A stretch of 38,136 bases of DNA from Deltaproteobacteria bacterium (lineage in GTDB: Bacteria > Bdellovibrionota_C > UBA2361 > SZUA-149 > JAITKM01), in NCBI GenBank assembly GCA_031278395.1, contig JAITKM010000009.1, forward strand, positions 1 to 38,136, written 5' to 3'. The notes under the pieces were generated by a model. The model ran no database searches. It worked only from the letters and a program-made list of their open reading frames with translations, and was not told the DNA's origin. The stretch's first letter is position 1; each line of letters opens with the position of its first letter. Below, piece by piece: positions 7,748 to 15,849 of this stretch. The position numbers were made by a program, and so were the translations under genes.

Positions 7748-8314
7748 ATGGATGTTCAAAACGCAAGCTACTTACCCTTAAATTATCAATCAGTCAATCG
7801 CTATCTGACAGAAGCAAGTTTAAAACTCTCAACTATCGACAATTCAAAAATTGCATTTCAACCACTGTCCATTAACCTTTTTAATAGTGTTGATTTACAA
7901 ACAGAACTACAGCAAACACTTATTTCAAACTTTATTACTTTAACTCAAGACAGCATCTTTGAAAATTTTCAAAACTTACAAAAACTACAGTTTACTAAAT
8001 TCATAGATCATATAACTACCCCTGTTCTAGCCCTTTTGTCCTTAGACGATATTTTTCAAACAAACAACAGACCTCATACCAATCATACAGAAAATATCAG
8101 CCAGCTTTTTAATCCAAACATAAATTATACCTGGCTTAACCAAACATCCACCAACCTCAGGCGTCCATTAAGACAACAGTTGTTTCATAAAACCAAACCA
8201 CAAGATTATCAGAAGAAAAGAAAGCCTCAGAAAAATAAGCTTCAAAATAGTTTCTTAGGTAAACTGTTCGCGAAATTCTTAAAAAAGCTCACCAAAAATT
8301 TATTAGAATACTAA
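7748..8314 (+). CDS. hypothetical protein, Asn/Gln-rich with basic tail
   Basis: A 188-residue frame with no family I recognise. The first ~130 residues are rich in Asn, Gln, Thr and Leu and look partly helical (LQTELQQTLISNFITLTQDS). The last 45 residues are strongly basic (RRPLRQQLFHKTK, KKRKPQKNK, FLKKLTKN). There is no signal peptide or membrane segment and no clear Shine-Dalgarno site before the ATG. The end overlaps the convergent dgkA by 26 bases. The long open frame in AT-rich DNA and protein-like composition favour a real gene, but this is not certain. Confidence 0.5.
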   Translation: MDVQNASYLPLNYQSVNRYLTEASLKLSTIDNSKIAFQPLSINLFNSVDLQTELQQTLISNFITLTQDSIFENFQNLQKLQFTKFIDHITTPVLALLSLDDIFQTNNRPHTNHTENISQLFNPNINYTWLNQTSTNLRRPLRQQLFHKTKPQDYQKKRKPQKNKLQNSFLGKLFAKFLKKLTKNLLEY

Positions 8315-8639
8315 GCCAAATTACAATACAATTTATCAATGCAAACAATACCGCTGTGCTACCGTAATCTTTGGCTCGCTTAGATAATTCATGATATTCT
8401 AGCGAAATTCTATCAACTACGCATTCAATCGCAGAATTTAGTAATTCCACAATTAAAACTAAGAACACTGCTCCAAGCATTAAAGCTCGTTCGAGCACTG
8501 TAACATCAAAGTAAAAAGCCAACGGAATAAGAATGACAGCTAAAACTACTTCTTGGCAAAACGCTACTTCATGCTTGACCCCAGCCTTAAAACCTTCCCA
8601 AGAATAAATCAGAGCTTTAAAAAGTCGTAGTAAATCCAT
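8289..8639 (-). CDS. dgkA: diacylglycerol kinase, DgkA type
   Basis: This small integral inner-membrane kinase phosphorylates diacylglycerol (or undecaprenol in some bacteria) with ATP, recycling lipid by-products. The 116-residue product has an amphipathic N-terminus with EGFKAG and FCQE, three membrane helices and the active-site signature VELLNSAIECVVDRISLEYH followed by LSKRAKDYGSTAV, in which the glutamates of ELLNSAIE are the catalytic and metal-binding residues. ATG at 8639 is chosen. A TTG at 8663 would add eight residues, which the family does not need. It converges on the 7748-8314 gene with a 26-base overlap. Confidence 0.93.
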   Translation of the reverse strand: MDLLRLFKALIYSWEGFKAGVKHEVAFCQEVVLAVILIPLAFYFDVTVLERALMLGAVFLVLIVELLNSAIECVVDRISLEYHELSKRAKDYGSTAVLFALINCIVIWLSILINFW

Positions 8640-8714
8640 TTTAATAAAATATGTAAAAATCAAAAAACATATGTGGGTTAATTGTCAAAAACCTTTTTCC
8701 AAAAAAAATAATAC

Positions 8715-8756
8715 CACGCCGTCCAAACCTTTAAGCTAAAAGGTTAGACGACGCGG
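8715..8756 (-). terminator. long GC-rich hairpin terminator
   Basis: CACGCCGTCCAAACCTTT pairs with AAAGGTTAGACGACGCG across a short loop, with one bulge and one or two mismatches. On the minus strand it is followed by a T-rich run (TATTATTTTTTTT). It lies about 25 bases after the stop of the 8782-9249 gene. Confidence 0.75.
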
Positions 8757-8781
8757 CTTTAAAACCAATCCCCTGAATCTC

Positions 8782-9249
8782 CTACTCTAATAGAGACTCA
8801 ACAACACTTCTCATTATCCCTAAATGAGAAACGTTATGATCAAGGGGAACCTTCACTCTCATAAGACGACTCCCTGCTATTTCAAATAGCAGAGAATTAA
8901 GTTTCAAATTCGCACCCGCAATATCTCCTTTTGCATAGCTGGAGATAAATGAATCGTAATATAATACGATTTTCTGCCTATCTATGGGGTCGTCAAGAGC
9001 CATAATCTTGTCTTCAGTATTATCATTAATGATATTATTGATAATACTTCCTTTAGTTAGATTTTTTTCTAAATGAACTTCAACTATTAGCAATGAGTCT
9101 TTTGCTATTTCGTGAAGTATTTCATTTAGAATAGTTTGTGCCCTCTCAAAATTACAGCTAATTACATACGCTCTGACAAACCTCATATAGAGTTGTCTTA
9201 TTCTATAGTCGTCAATATTTGTGCTATCAACTGGAACTGTTATGCACAT
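8782..9249 (-). CDS. hypothetical protein with internal duplication
   Basis: A 155-residue protein of no recognised family. It is built of two similar halves. Residues about 22-76 contain VRAYVISCNFERAQTILNEI, then HEIAKDSLLIVEVHLEKNLT. Residues about 98-155 contain ISSYAKGDIAGANLKLNSLL, then FEIAGSRLMRVKVPLDHNVS. Each half is helix-helix-strand: F-x-x-A/S-Y, L-N-x-x-L-x-E-I-A, then V-x-V-x-L-x-x-N and a closing helix. The Shine-Dalgarno site AAGGAG lies before the ATG, and a strong terminator follows. No signal peptide is seen, so it is probably cytosolic. Function unknown. Confidence 0.75.
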   Translation of the reverse strand: MCITVPVDSTNIDDYRIRQLYMRFVRAYVISCNFERAQTILNEILHEIAKDSLLIVEVHLEKNLTKGSIINNIINDNTEDKIMALDDPIDRQKIVLYYDSFISSYAKGDIAGANLKLNSLLFEIAGSRLMRVKVPLDHNVSHLGIMRSVVESLLE

Positions 9250-9699
9250 AATTGAGTCTCCTTTTTGGTTAAAACCTTACAAAAATTAATCCACAATAAA
9301 ATAGATTTAACGTAAAATTTTTACTCGTATCTCTATTCTATGTGGACTATAGATTAAACTTTGATTTCTCTTCTACCCTCAGATTTAAAATTTTTTAAAG
9401 TCCGCCCAATAACACAACCAATACAACATAACAATCTATATTTAAAAAACTTAATCTGCTATTTTTTCTAGAAAAAGCTAAATTATTCTGTTGTTATTGT
9501 AATTTTTTGGCAAATTCGTAAGCGTTTATCACTCGCCCATTTTTGGACCTACCGTTTGAAGCATAGCTTTTGGGAACGACTTTCAAAATGAATAGTATTA
9601 TTTTTAGATGTTACACTATAGCAGATGCTAAGTTATAAGGAGTTTAACAGTTAGCAAACACTTAGCTCACTTAGAGTATAGTAGGATGAATATAAAAAA
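9250..9699. other. 450-base gap with a possible tiny gene
   Basis: Mostly AT-rich sequence between yqeY and the 155-residue orphan. On the minus strand 9494-9586 carries a frame with codon-like composition (see separate entry). No tRNA-like or other structured RNA is evident by eye. Confidence 0.4.
9494..9586 (-). CDS. possible 30-residue peptide (TTG start) or gene remnant
   Basis: The frame reads from a TTG at 9586 to TAA: KVVPKSYASNGRSKNGRVIN then AYEFAKKLQ. The composition (GR-x-x-NGR, amphipathic AYEFAKKLQ end) looks protein-like, unlike the surrounding AT-rich DNA. There is no ATG and no clear Shine-Dalgarno site. It may be the surviving 3' end of a lost gene. Confidence 0.25.
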   Translation of the reverse strand: MKVVPKSYASNGRSKNGRVINAYEFAKKLQ

Positions 9700-10125
9700 T
9701 TAACCTAAGATTTCTTTGATAATTCTACTGGCGACTTGTCCTTCAAATTTACCCTTATGGTCACTATTTAGCCCGCCCATAATCTTGCCAATATTATCAC
9801 TGCCAGCTGAAATTAAATCTTGAATTATCTCTCGGAGTTTATCTTCGGATAACTGTTCGCCCAAGTAAGTTTGGATTAAAGCAATTTCAGCTTTATTTTG
9901 TTCTACTAAATCGTCACGTTTGGCTTGTTCGGCGAACTGTAAAGCATCACGCCTTTTTTTGATTTCTTTTTGAAAGATAACAGCTATATCACTATCGCTA
10001 AGCTCTTTTCTTGTATCCACCTCAACCTGCTTAATACTAGCCATTAAACTTCTAAGATTTTCTAACTTCTTAGAGTCTCTAGCTTTCATTGCTGTTTTAA
10101 TATCTTCTTGTAATTTAGCTTTCAT
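9700..10125 (-). CDS. yqeY: YqeY/GatB-like protein
   Basis: The 141-residue product is of the YqeY family, related to the C-terminal domain of the GatB amidotransferase subunit. It may bind tRNA; its cellular role is not established. Features: KAKLQEDIKTAMKARDSKKL then LRSLMASIKQVEVD, the IQTYLGEQLSEDKL segment and the GKIMGGLNSDHKGKFEGQV end. ATG at 10125 lies four bases after the rplD stop. The longer frame starting at 10167 is only the overlap with rplD. It lies at the end of the ribosomal operon, where rplW would normally follow rplD, and is probably co-transcribed with it. Confidence 0.9.
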   Translation of the reverse strand: MKAKLQEDIKTAMKARDSKKLENLRSLMASIKQVEVDTRKELSDSDIAVIFQKEIKKRRDALQFAEQAKRDDLVEQNKAEIALIQTYLGEQLSEDKLREIIQDLISAGSDNIGKIMGGLNSDHKGKFEGQVASRIIKEILG

Positions 10126-10129
10126 AGAT

Positions 10130-10768
10130 TTAAAAAGAAATTTTACTTTCAATTCCGTTAAAGGCATCTGCCAAAACTAATAAATACTCATGAGCAATAA
10201 TATCATAGACATTAATAGCCTTTGAATCTATCACTTTAACGCCTTTAGCGTTTCTGAGACTTCTAAAGACCACATCATCATACGCAGGAATAACCACCAA
10301 AATACTTCGCGCACTTCCTAAACCAACGGATTTTAAAACCTCTAGCGCTTTCTTGGTCTTAATTTCAGAAAGCCCGAAACTATCTAAAACAACTAAACGT
10401 CCTTCACTCTTACGCGCAGCAATAGCTCCAGCTAAAGCTTTTTTACGATCTCTTTTATTAATTTTAAAATCGTATTTATGCGGCTTTGGTCCATGAGCTA
10501 CTCCACCACCAACCCACACTGGGGACGTATTAGAACCTGCTCTAGCGCGACCATTGCCTTTTTGCTTCCAAGGTTTTGCGCCACCGCCAGAAACTTCAGC
10601 CCGTGTTTTAACCTTGTGAGTTCCGGCTCTCCAACAAGCTCTCTGCCAACGCACAACTTGATGTAACAAGGAATGCGAAACTGTTTCGTCAAATACAAAG
10701 CTAGCAACTTCTTTTTTACCAACTTGATTACCTAAATTATTAATAACTTGTAATTCTATACTTTCCAT
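10130..10768 (-). CDS. rplD: 50S ribosomal protein uL4
   Basis: The 212-residue product carries the uL4 core: the long loop that enters the peptide exit tunnel (WQRACWRAGTHKVKTRAEVS, then GGGAKPWKQKGNGRARAGS), PVWVGGGVAHGPKPHKY and the C-terminal Rossmann-like domain (LVVLDSF, ARSILVVIP). Length is close to the usual 200-210. It starts nine bases after rplC. In many bacteria uL4 represses its own operon. Here the operon continues into yqeY instead of rplW. Confidence 0.97.
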   Translation of the reverse strand: MESIELQVINNLGNQVGKKEVASFVFDETVSHSLLHQVVRWQRACWRAGTHKVKTRAEVSGGGAKPWKQKGNGRARAGSNTSPVWVGGGVAHGPKPHKYDFKINKRDRKKALAGAIAARKSEGRLVVLDSFGLSEIKTKKALEVLKSVGLGSARSILVVIPAYDDVVFRSLRNAKGVKVIDSKAINVYDIIAHEYLLVLADAFNGIESKISF

Positions 10769-10777
10769 AAATATACC

Positions 10778-11434
10778 TTACGCCTTAATTGATGTTTGAA
10801 CAAAAACAATACCGTTTTTTGAACCAGGAACAGACCCTTTGACAATCATAATCTTTTCTTCAGGACGAACTTGCAGGACTTCAATAGCCTGCTGAGTTAC
10901 TCTTTTATTGCCCAGATGACCTGGCATTTTTTTATTCTTAAACACTCGACCCGGAGTTTTTCGATTACCAATTGAACCACCATGACGAAAATATTCATGC
11001 GTTCCATGACTATTAGTTTGTGCACCTTTCATATGATGACGTTTAATAACGCCAGCAAAACCTTTACCAATTGAAGTGCCAACAACATCAACTAAATCAC
11101 CTGGTTTAAACAAACTATCAACTGTAATTTCATCTCCAAGTTTTAATTCACTAACATTTTCATTTTTTTTATCACCTTTTTCACTACGAATCTCACCCAC
11201 AAATTTAGGTAGTCCCTTCTCAGCCTTAGCAAAATGTTGTGTTAATGCCTTATTAACTCGCTGTTGTTTTTGTGTTCCAAGACCAACTTGCACAGCAGAA
11301 TAACCGTCATGCTCCTTAGTCTTAACTTGATAAACAACATTCGATGTCATTTCAAGAATAGTCACCGCGATATTTTCCCCTTTTTCGGTAAAAATTCTAG
11401 TCATTCCTAATTTTTTTCCATACATTGCGTTCAT
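10778..11434 (-). CDS. rplC: 50S ribosomal protein uL3
   Basis: The 218-residue product begins MNAMYGKKLGMTRIF and has the signature GKGFAGVIKRHHMKGAQTNS, then HEYFRHGGSIGNRKTPGRVF and KKMPGHLGNKRVT, the loop that reaches the peptidyl-transferase centre. Length is typical. It lies 17 bases after rpsJ and 9 before rplD, in normal S10-operon order. Confidence 0.97.
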   Translation of the reverse strand: MNAMYGKKLGMTRIFTEKGENIAVTILEMTSNVVYQVKTKEHDGYSAVQVGLGTQKQQRVNKALTQHFAKAEKGLPKFVGEIRSEKGDKKNENVSELKLGDEITVDSLFKPGDLVDVVGTSIGKGFAGVIKRHHMKGAQTNSHGTHEYFRHGGSIGNRKTPGRVFKNKKMPGHLGNKRVTQQAIEVLQVRPEEKIMIVKGSVPGSKNGIVFVQTSIKA

Positions 11435-11451
11435 TGTTTTACGCCTTTAGA

Positions 11452-11823
11452 TTATTTTTTAGTTTTTTTATTTTTATTATTTACTAGATTGCTAGATCTT
11501 TTGCTATTTTTAGGCTTTCTAATACCAACATCAACGCCAGCAGGTATTTCAAGTTTAGTTAGATCATCCATAGTCTGCGGGGTTGCCTCAAGAATATCTA
11601 AAATTCTACAGTGTGCAGCAAGCTCAAATTGATCTCTAGCTTTCTTATCAACATGTGGCGAACGGTTGACTGTAAATCTTGCTACCTTTGTAGGTAAAGG
11701 TATAGGACCTGCAACCTTGCCACCTGTGCGCTTGATAACCTCAACAATTTCAGCTACAGCAACATCTAATACTTTGCGGTCATATCCACATAAACGGACT
11801 CGCATTTTGTTATCACCAATCAT
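11452..11823 (-). CDS. rpsJ: 30S ribosomal protein uS10 with basic C-terminal extension
   Basis: The 123-residue product contains the uS10 core: [33 protein letters not shown], the loop [18 protein letters not shown] and [14 protein letters not shown]. uS10 normally ends near GVDV-I at about 102-105 residues. Here about 20 more residues follow, rich in Lys, Asn and Ser ([19 protein letters not shown]), probably an unstructured rRNA-contacting tail. Shine-Dalgarno site GAAGGAAG precedes the ATG at 11823. It starts 12 bases after fusA, where many bacteria have tuf. uS10 also serves as NusE in antitermination. Confidence 0.97.
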   Translation of the reverse strand: MIGDNKMRVRLCGYDRKVLDVAVAEIVEVIKRTGGKVAGPIPLPTKVARFTVNRSPHVDKKARDQFELAAHCRILDILEATPQTMDDLTKLEIPAGVDVGIRKPKNSKRSSNLVNNKNKKTKK

Positions 11824-11835
11824 AATTCTTCCTTC

Positions 11836-13929
11836 TTATTTATTAGCTATTGTTTCTCTTATCTGTGCAGGCACTGATTCATAATGATCAAAAGTCATTG
11901 TAAATGTCGCACGCCCTTGGGTTTGTGAACGCAAATCTGTTGCGTAACCAAACATTTCAGCCAGAGGCACTTCTGAGTTCACAACCTGCACGCCAGGTCT
12001 GGCATCCATTCCCATAATTTTGCCACGACGACGATTTAAATCTCCAACTACATTAGACAAAAAATCATCTGGCGTTACTACTTCAACTTTCATTACTGGC
12101 TCTAAAATATCAATCCCTGATTCTCTTGCGGCTTCTTTTAAGGCAATCGAAGCACAAATCTTGAACGCCATTTCAGACGAGTCAACTTCATGATACGAAC
12201 CATCAATTAAATTAACTTTTAAATCTACCATTGGATAACCAGCCAATACCCCACTTTGCACTGCATCTTCAAAACCTTTCAAACAAGCTGGAATATATTC
12301 CTTAGGAATAGAGCCACCTTTAATCGAATTGACAAAAGTAAAACCACTAGCTCTTTCACCAGGCTCAAGCTCAAAAACTACATGCCCATATTGCCCACGA
12401 CCACCACTTTGCTTGGCATACTTATAATTTTTAGTTACAGTCTTTAATACAGTTTCTCGGTAAGCTACTTGTGGTTTACCAACATTAGCCTCAACCTTGT
12501 ATTCTCGCACTAAACGATCAACTATAATTTCAAGGTGTAACTCCCCCATACCTGCAATAATTGTCTGCCCTGTTTCTTGGTCACTGTTAATTCTAAAAGA
12601 TGGGTCTTCTTGAGCTAATTTATTTAAAGCTAAACCTAATTTTTCTTGGTCAGCTTTAGTTTTCGGCTCAATTGCTACTGAAATCACTGGCTCTGGGAAC
12701 TCCATTTTTTCAAGCACAATCTGATGTTTTTCATCGCAAAGCGTATCTCCTGTATAAGAATCTTTCAGTCCCACCACAGCAGCAATATCACCAGCTTCAA
12801 GATGATCAATTTCTTCTCTCTTGTTCGCATGCATCTTAACTAAACGTCCCAGACGTTCTTTTTTCCCAGTTCTGGTGTTCAGCACAGAAATACCAGAATC
12901 AACTTGCCCGGAATAAACACGAATAAATGAAAGAGTTCCGTGCGGGTCAGCAATAATTTTAAAAACCATGGCTGCAAAAGGATCATTAACATCTGCCTTT
13001 CTAGTTAAAACATTGCCTTCTTTATTTGGATCAAAACCTTCGACTGGAGGCACATCTAGCGGAGAAGGCAGATACAAAACAACTGCATCTAATAAAGACT
13101 GAACGCCTTTGTTTTTAAAAGCTGAACCGCAAAGCACTGGGACAGCTTCCATTGCCAAAGTCATCTTTCTAATGCCTTTGTGAATTTCTTCAACAGTTAA
13201 TTCTTCACCTCTTAAATATTTATCACAAAGTGTGTCATCACTTTCAGCGATAATGTCTAACATATAAGCTCTGTCCTCTTCGGCTTTGGCTTTATAAGCC
13301 TCTGGGATGTCAATATAATCGAAGTCCGCACCTAAAGTTTCCTCTTTGTAAGTTATAGCGCGCATTTGAACTAAATCTATAATGCCAGCAAACTCAGCTT
13401 CGGCTCCGATTGGAATTTGAATTGGAACGGGACGAGCTTTGAGACGCTCTTTAATCATTTTAATACAACGCTCATAATCAGCACCTGCCCGATCCATCTT
13501 ATTGACAAAACAAATTCTTGGGACATGGTATTTATCAGCTTGCCGCCAAACAGTTTCAGATTGCGGTTCCACACCTGCAACTGAATCGAAGACCGCAACT
13601 GCACCGTCCAACACGCGCAAGGAACGCTCAACTTCAATGGTAAAATCAACGTGTCCCGGTGTATCTATGATGTTGATGCGATGATTAGAAAACTGCTTCT
13701 TAGAACCAGCCCACTGCGCTGTAGTAGCTGCAGAAGTAATGGTAATCCCTCGTTCCTGCTCTTGTTCCATGTAGTCCATGGTTGCTAGTCCTTCATGGAC
13801 TTCACCAATTTTATAATTAATGCCAGTATAATATAAAATACGCTCTGTTGTTGTTGTTTTACCAGCGTCAATATGCGCCATAATACCAATATTACGCACC
13901 TTATCTAAGGGAACACTTACTCTAGCCAC
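11836..13929 (-). CDS. fusA: elongation factor G
   Basis: This translocation GTPase has 697 residues, the normal length. G-domain motifs are [15 protein letters not shown] (G1), RGITITSAA (G2), DTPGHVDF (G3) and NKMDRAGAD (G4). Domain IV with [12 protein letters not shown] and the C-terminal [14 protein letters not shown]-like region (here [22 protein letters not shown]) are intact. It starts with GTG at 13929, with AAGGAAA upstream. It lies in the str order rpsL-rpsG-fusA, but tuf is absent downstream. Confidence 0.98.
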   Translation of the reverse strand: MARVSVPLDKVRNIGIMAHIDAGKTTTTERILYYTGINYKIGEVHEGLATMDYMEQEQERGITITSAATTAQWAGSKKQFSNHRINIIDTPGHVDFTIEVERSLRVLDGAVAVFDSVAGVEPQSETVWRQADKYHVPRICFVNKMDRAGADYERCIKMIKERLKARPVPIQIPIGAEAEFAGIIDLVQMRAITYKEETLGADFDYIDIPEAYKAKAEEDRAYMLDIIAESDDTLCDKYLRGEELTVEEIHKGIRKMTLAMEAVPVLCGSAFKNKGVQSLLDAVVLYLPSPLDVPPVEGFDPNKEGNVLTRKADVNDPFAAMVFKIIADPHGTLSFIRVYSGQVDSGISVLNTRTGKKERLGRLVKMHANKREEIDHLEAGDIAAVVGLKDSYTGDTLCDEKHQIVLEKMEFPEPVISVAIEPKTKADQEKLGLALNKLAQEDPSFRINSDQETGQTIIAGMGELHLEIIVDRLVREYKVEANVGKPQVAYRETVLKTVTKNYKYAKQSGGRGQYGHVVFELEPGERASGFTFVNSIKGGSIPKEYIPACLKGFEDAVQSGVLAGYPMVDLKVNLIDGSYHEVDSSEMAFKICASIALKEAARESGIDILEPVMKVEVVTPDDFLSNVVGDLNRRRGKIMGMDARPGVQVVNSEVPLAEMFGYATDLRSQTQGRATFTMTFDHYESVPAQIRETIANK

Positions 13930-13992
13930 GATCTTAATTTCCTTTTCTGTAAAATTATTTAATTAAACTTTATAGTTCTTAGCAATTTGCTG

Positions 13993-14472
<480 letters not shown>

Positions 14473-14585
14473 TTAATACATAAATCCGTAACGTATATTC
14501 TCAATTATTATCTGGTGAATATTTAAACTACGAATTAAATTTTTAATTTATAACCCTCTCTTCGCGACACCTCAAAAAAACTAAA

Positions 14586-14957
14586 TTACTTAGGTCTCTT
14601 GGCTCCGTATTTTGATCTTGACTGCTTGCGACCGTTAACTCCTTGTGTATCAAGTTTTCCGCGAATAATATGATAACGCACGCCAGGTAAGTCTTTGACA
14701 CGTCCACCGCGAATTAAAACGACAGAGTGTTCTTGTAAGTTATGCCCCTCACCCGGAATATAGCTAGTTACTTCCATTCTGTTTGTTAAGCGCACACGAG
14801 CTACTTTACGCAAAGCTGAATTTGGTTTTTTAGGTGTAGTTGAATGCACACGCAAACAAACTCCTCTTTTTTGCGGACAGCGGTCTAAAGCTGGAGACGC
14901 TGTTTTGTCTTTTGCTCTTTGTCTCCCTTTGCGAACAAGTTGATTAATAGTAGGCAT
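14586..14957 (-). CDS. rpsL: 30S ribosomal protein uS12
   Basis: The 123-residue decoding-centre protein. [18 protein letters not shown] and [13 protein letters not shown] retain both lysines (equivalents of E. coli Lys42 and Lys87), whose change gives streptomycin resistance, so this is a sensitive-type allele. The PNSALRK loop and [12 protein letters not shown] are canonical. Shine-Dalgarno AGGAA is six bases before the ATG. It is the first gene of the str-type cluster, with a leader of about 170 bases if the promoter at 15134-15162 is right. Confidence 0.98.
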   Translation of the reverse strand: MPTINQLVRKGRQRAKDKTASPALDRCPQKRGVCLRVHSTTPKKPNSALRKVARVRLTNRMEVTSYIPGEGHNLQEHSVVLIRGGRVKDLPGVRYHIIRGKLDTQGVNGRKQSRSKYGAKRPK

Positions 14958-15067
14958 AATTTCCTAATCGTAAAATAAAGTTAGTAGATTTAATTAATTT
15001 AATTAATAAGTGTTCGACATTTTTCTGTCTTTCTATCAAACATTTTTCAGATTAATCAGAAATGACT

Positions 15068-15104
15068 TAAGCCCATGCATCGTCGAACTAACCAGAGGGG
15101 CTTA
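15068..15104 (-). promoter_or_regulatory. possible leader hairpin upstream of rpsL
   Basis: TAAGCCC (15068-15074) and GGGCTTA (15098-15104) form a seven-base-pair stem with a 23-base loop in the presumed str-operon leader. It could be a regulatory structure or an attenuator, but there is no U-run directly after it. Function is inference. Confidence 0.3.
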
Positions 15105-15133
15105 TAAGGTTATTACCTTCAAAAAGTGGCGGC

Positions 15134-15162
15134 TTGCTATCACTTTCACTAAAGGCTGTCAA
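15134..15162 (-). promoter_or_regulatory. candidate sigma70 promoter for the ribosomal cluster
   Basis: On the minus strand TTGACA (15162-15157, a perfect -35 box) is followed by a 17-base spacer and TAGCAA (15139-15134), preceded by TGA as an extended -10. Transcription would start near 15127, giving a ~170-base leader before rpsL. The -10 box itself is weak (3 of 6). Confidence 0.4.
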
Positions 15163-15183
15163 CCTCTTAATAAAGAAAATTTT

Positions 15184-15309
15184 TTATAAAATTTTTCCAG
15201 TCGCTTTCAATTTTTTAAGTTTTAATCTAGTCTTTTTAATTCGTTTTTTATTGACTTTATTCCATTTAACTTGTCTTTTGGACTTCGTTGTTTTTGCTAA
15301 AGATGCCAT
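15184..15309 (-). CDS. small Lys/Arg-rich protein, ribosomal-protein-like
   Basis: A 41-residue frame: ASLAKTTKSKRQVKWNKVN then KKRIKKTRLKLKKLKATGKIL. About half of the residues are Lys or Arg, there is no acidic residue, and the pattern is typical of very small ribosomal or nucleic-acid-binding proteins. It lies upstream of the str cluster on the same strand. No clear Shine-Dalgarno site precedes the ATG at 15309. I cannot match it to a named ribosomal protein. Confidence 0.5.
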   Translation of the reverse strand: MASLAKTTKSKRQVKWNKVNKKRIKKTRLKLKKLKATGKIL

Positions 15310-15489
15310 AATGGTTAATTTTATTAGGGCAATACACAAACAAATCGTAGTAAATCTTTGGTTATGTAGTTTTGCCTGAGTTTATAATCACACTATAAAA
15401 ATAGGGCGCGTTCTATATATAAAAGCCTAAAAAATGTCAAAGATATAATTTAGTAGTAGTTATAGCTAATTATAAAAAAACAAAAACAG

Positions 15490-15516
15490 TTGACCTAAAA
15501 TAACAATCAGTATAAA
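15490..15516 (+). promoter_or_regulatory. candidate promoter for tRNA-Ile/tRNA-Ala/cca
   Basis: TTGACC (15490-15495) and TATAAA (15511-15516) are separated by 15 bases, slightly short of the optimum. They lie about 73 bases before the tRNA-Ile gene. Confidence 0.35.
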
Positions 15517-15588
15517 AGCCCCGAGCATTTTGAATGCGTCCTTAAGCATTTTGTAAAGTAATACATTAAATAATTAAGCTGTAACTAT

Positions 15589-15665
15589 GGGATCGTAGCT
15601 CAGGTGGTTAGAGCGCGTGCCTGATAAGCACGAGGTCGGAAGTTCGAGTCTTCCCGGTCCCACCA
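15589..15665 (+). tRNA. tRNA-Ile (GAT)
   Basis: A 77-base cloverleaf: acceptor GGGATCG/CGGTCCC pairs fully (one G-T), with D-arm GCTC, anticodon loop CTGATAA giving GAT, T-loop TTCGAGT and an encoded 3' CCA. It decodes AUC/AUU. No 16S or 23S rRNA flanks it in this window, though this tRNA is often in the rRNA spacer. Confidence 0.97.
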
Positions 15666-15761
15666 GTATAAAAACTAGGTGAGCTACAATATTAATTAGA
15701 AACACATCTTGACCATTTATGTTTCTTTATGATAGCTGGACAACGAAGTTTTTCCCCATGT

Positions 15762-15838
15762 GGGGCTGTAGCTCAGTTGGCTAGAGCATCGCCCTTGCAA
15801 GGCGAGGGTCCTCGGTTCAAATCCGAGTAGCTCCACCA
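15762..15838 (+). tRNA. tRNA-Ala (TGC)
   Basis: A 77-base cloverleaf: acceptor GGGGCTG/TAGCTCC, D-arm GCTC, anticodon loop CTTGCAA giving TGC, T-loop TTCAAAT and an encoded CCA. It lies 96 bases after tRNA-Ile and 11 before cca. The Ile-Ala pair is the usual rRNA-spacer pair but is free-standing here. Confidence 0.97.
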
Positions 15839-15849
15839 TTTTTTATTTA

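Noticed and set aside
9250-9699. Possible tmRNA, 6S or SRP RNA in the gap
   Set aside because: No cloverleaf-like ends, no GGAAG-type SRP tetraloop region and no long GC stems are visible.
10478-11303. Plus-strand frames inside rplD and rplC, and similar ones inside fusA and rpsJ
   Set aside because: They are antisense shadows of well-conserved ribosomal genes.
15134-15379. 81-residue plus-strand hydrophobic frame
   Set aside because: It is the antisense of the Lys/Arg-rich small gene; a hydrophobic shadow of a lysine-rich coding strand is expected.
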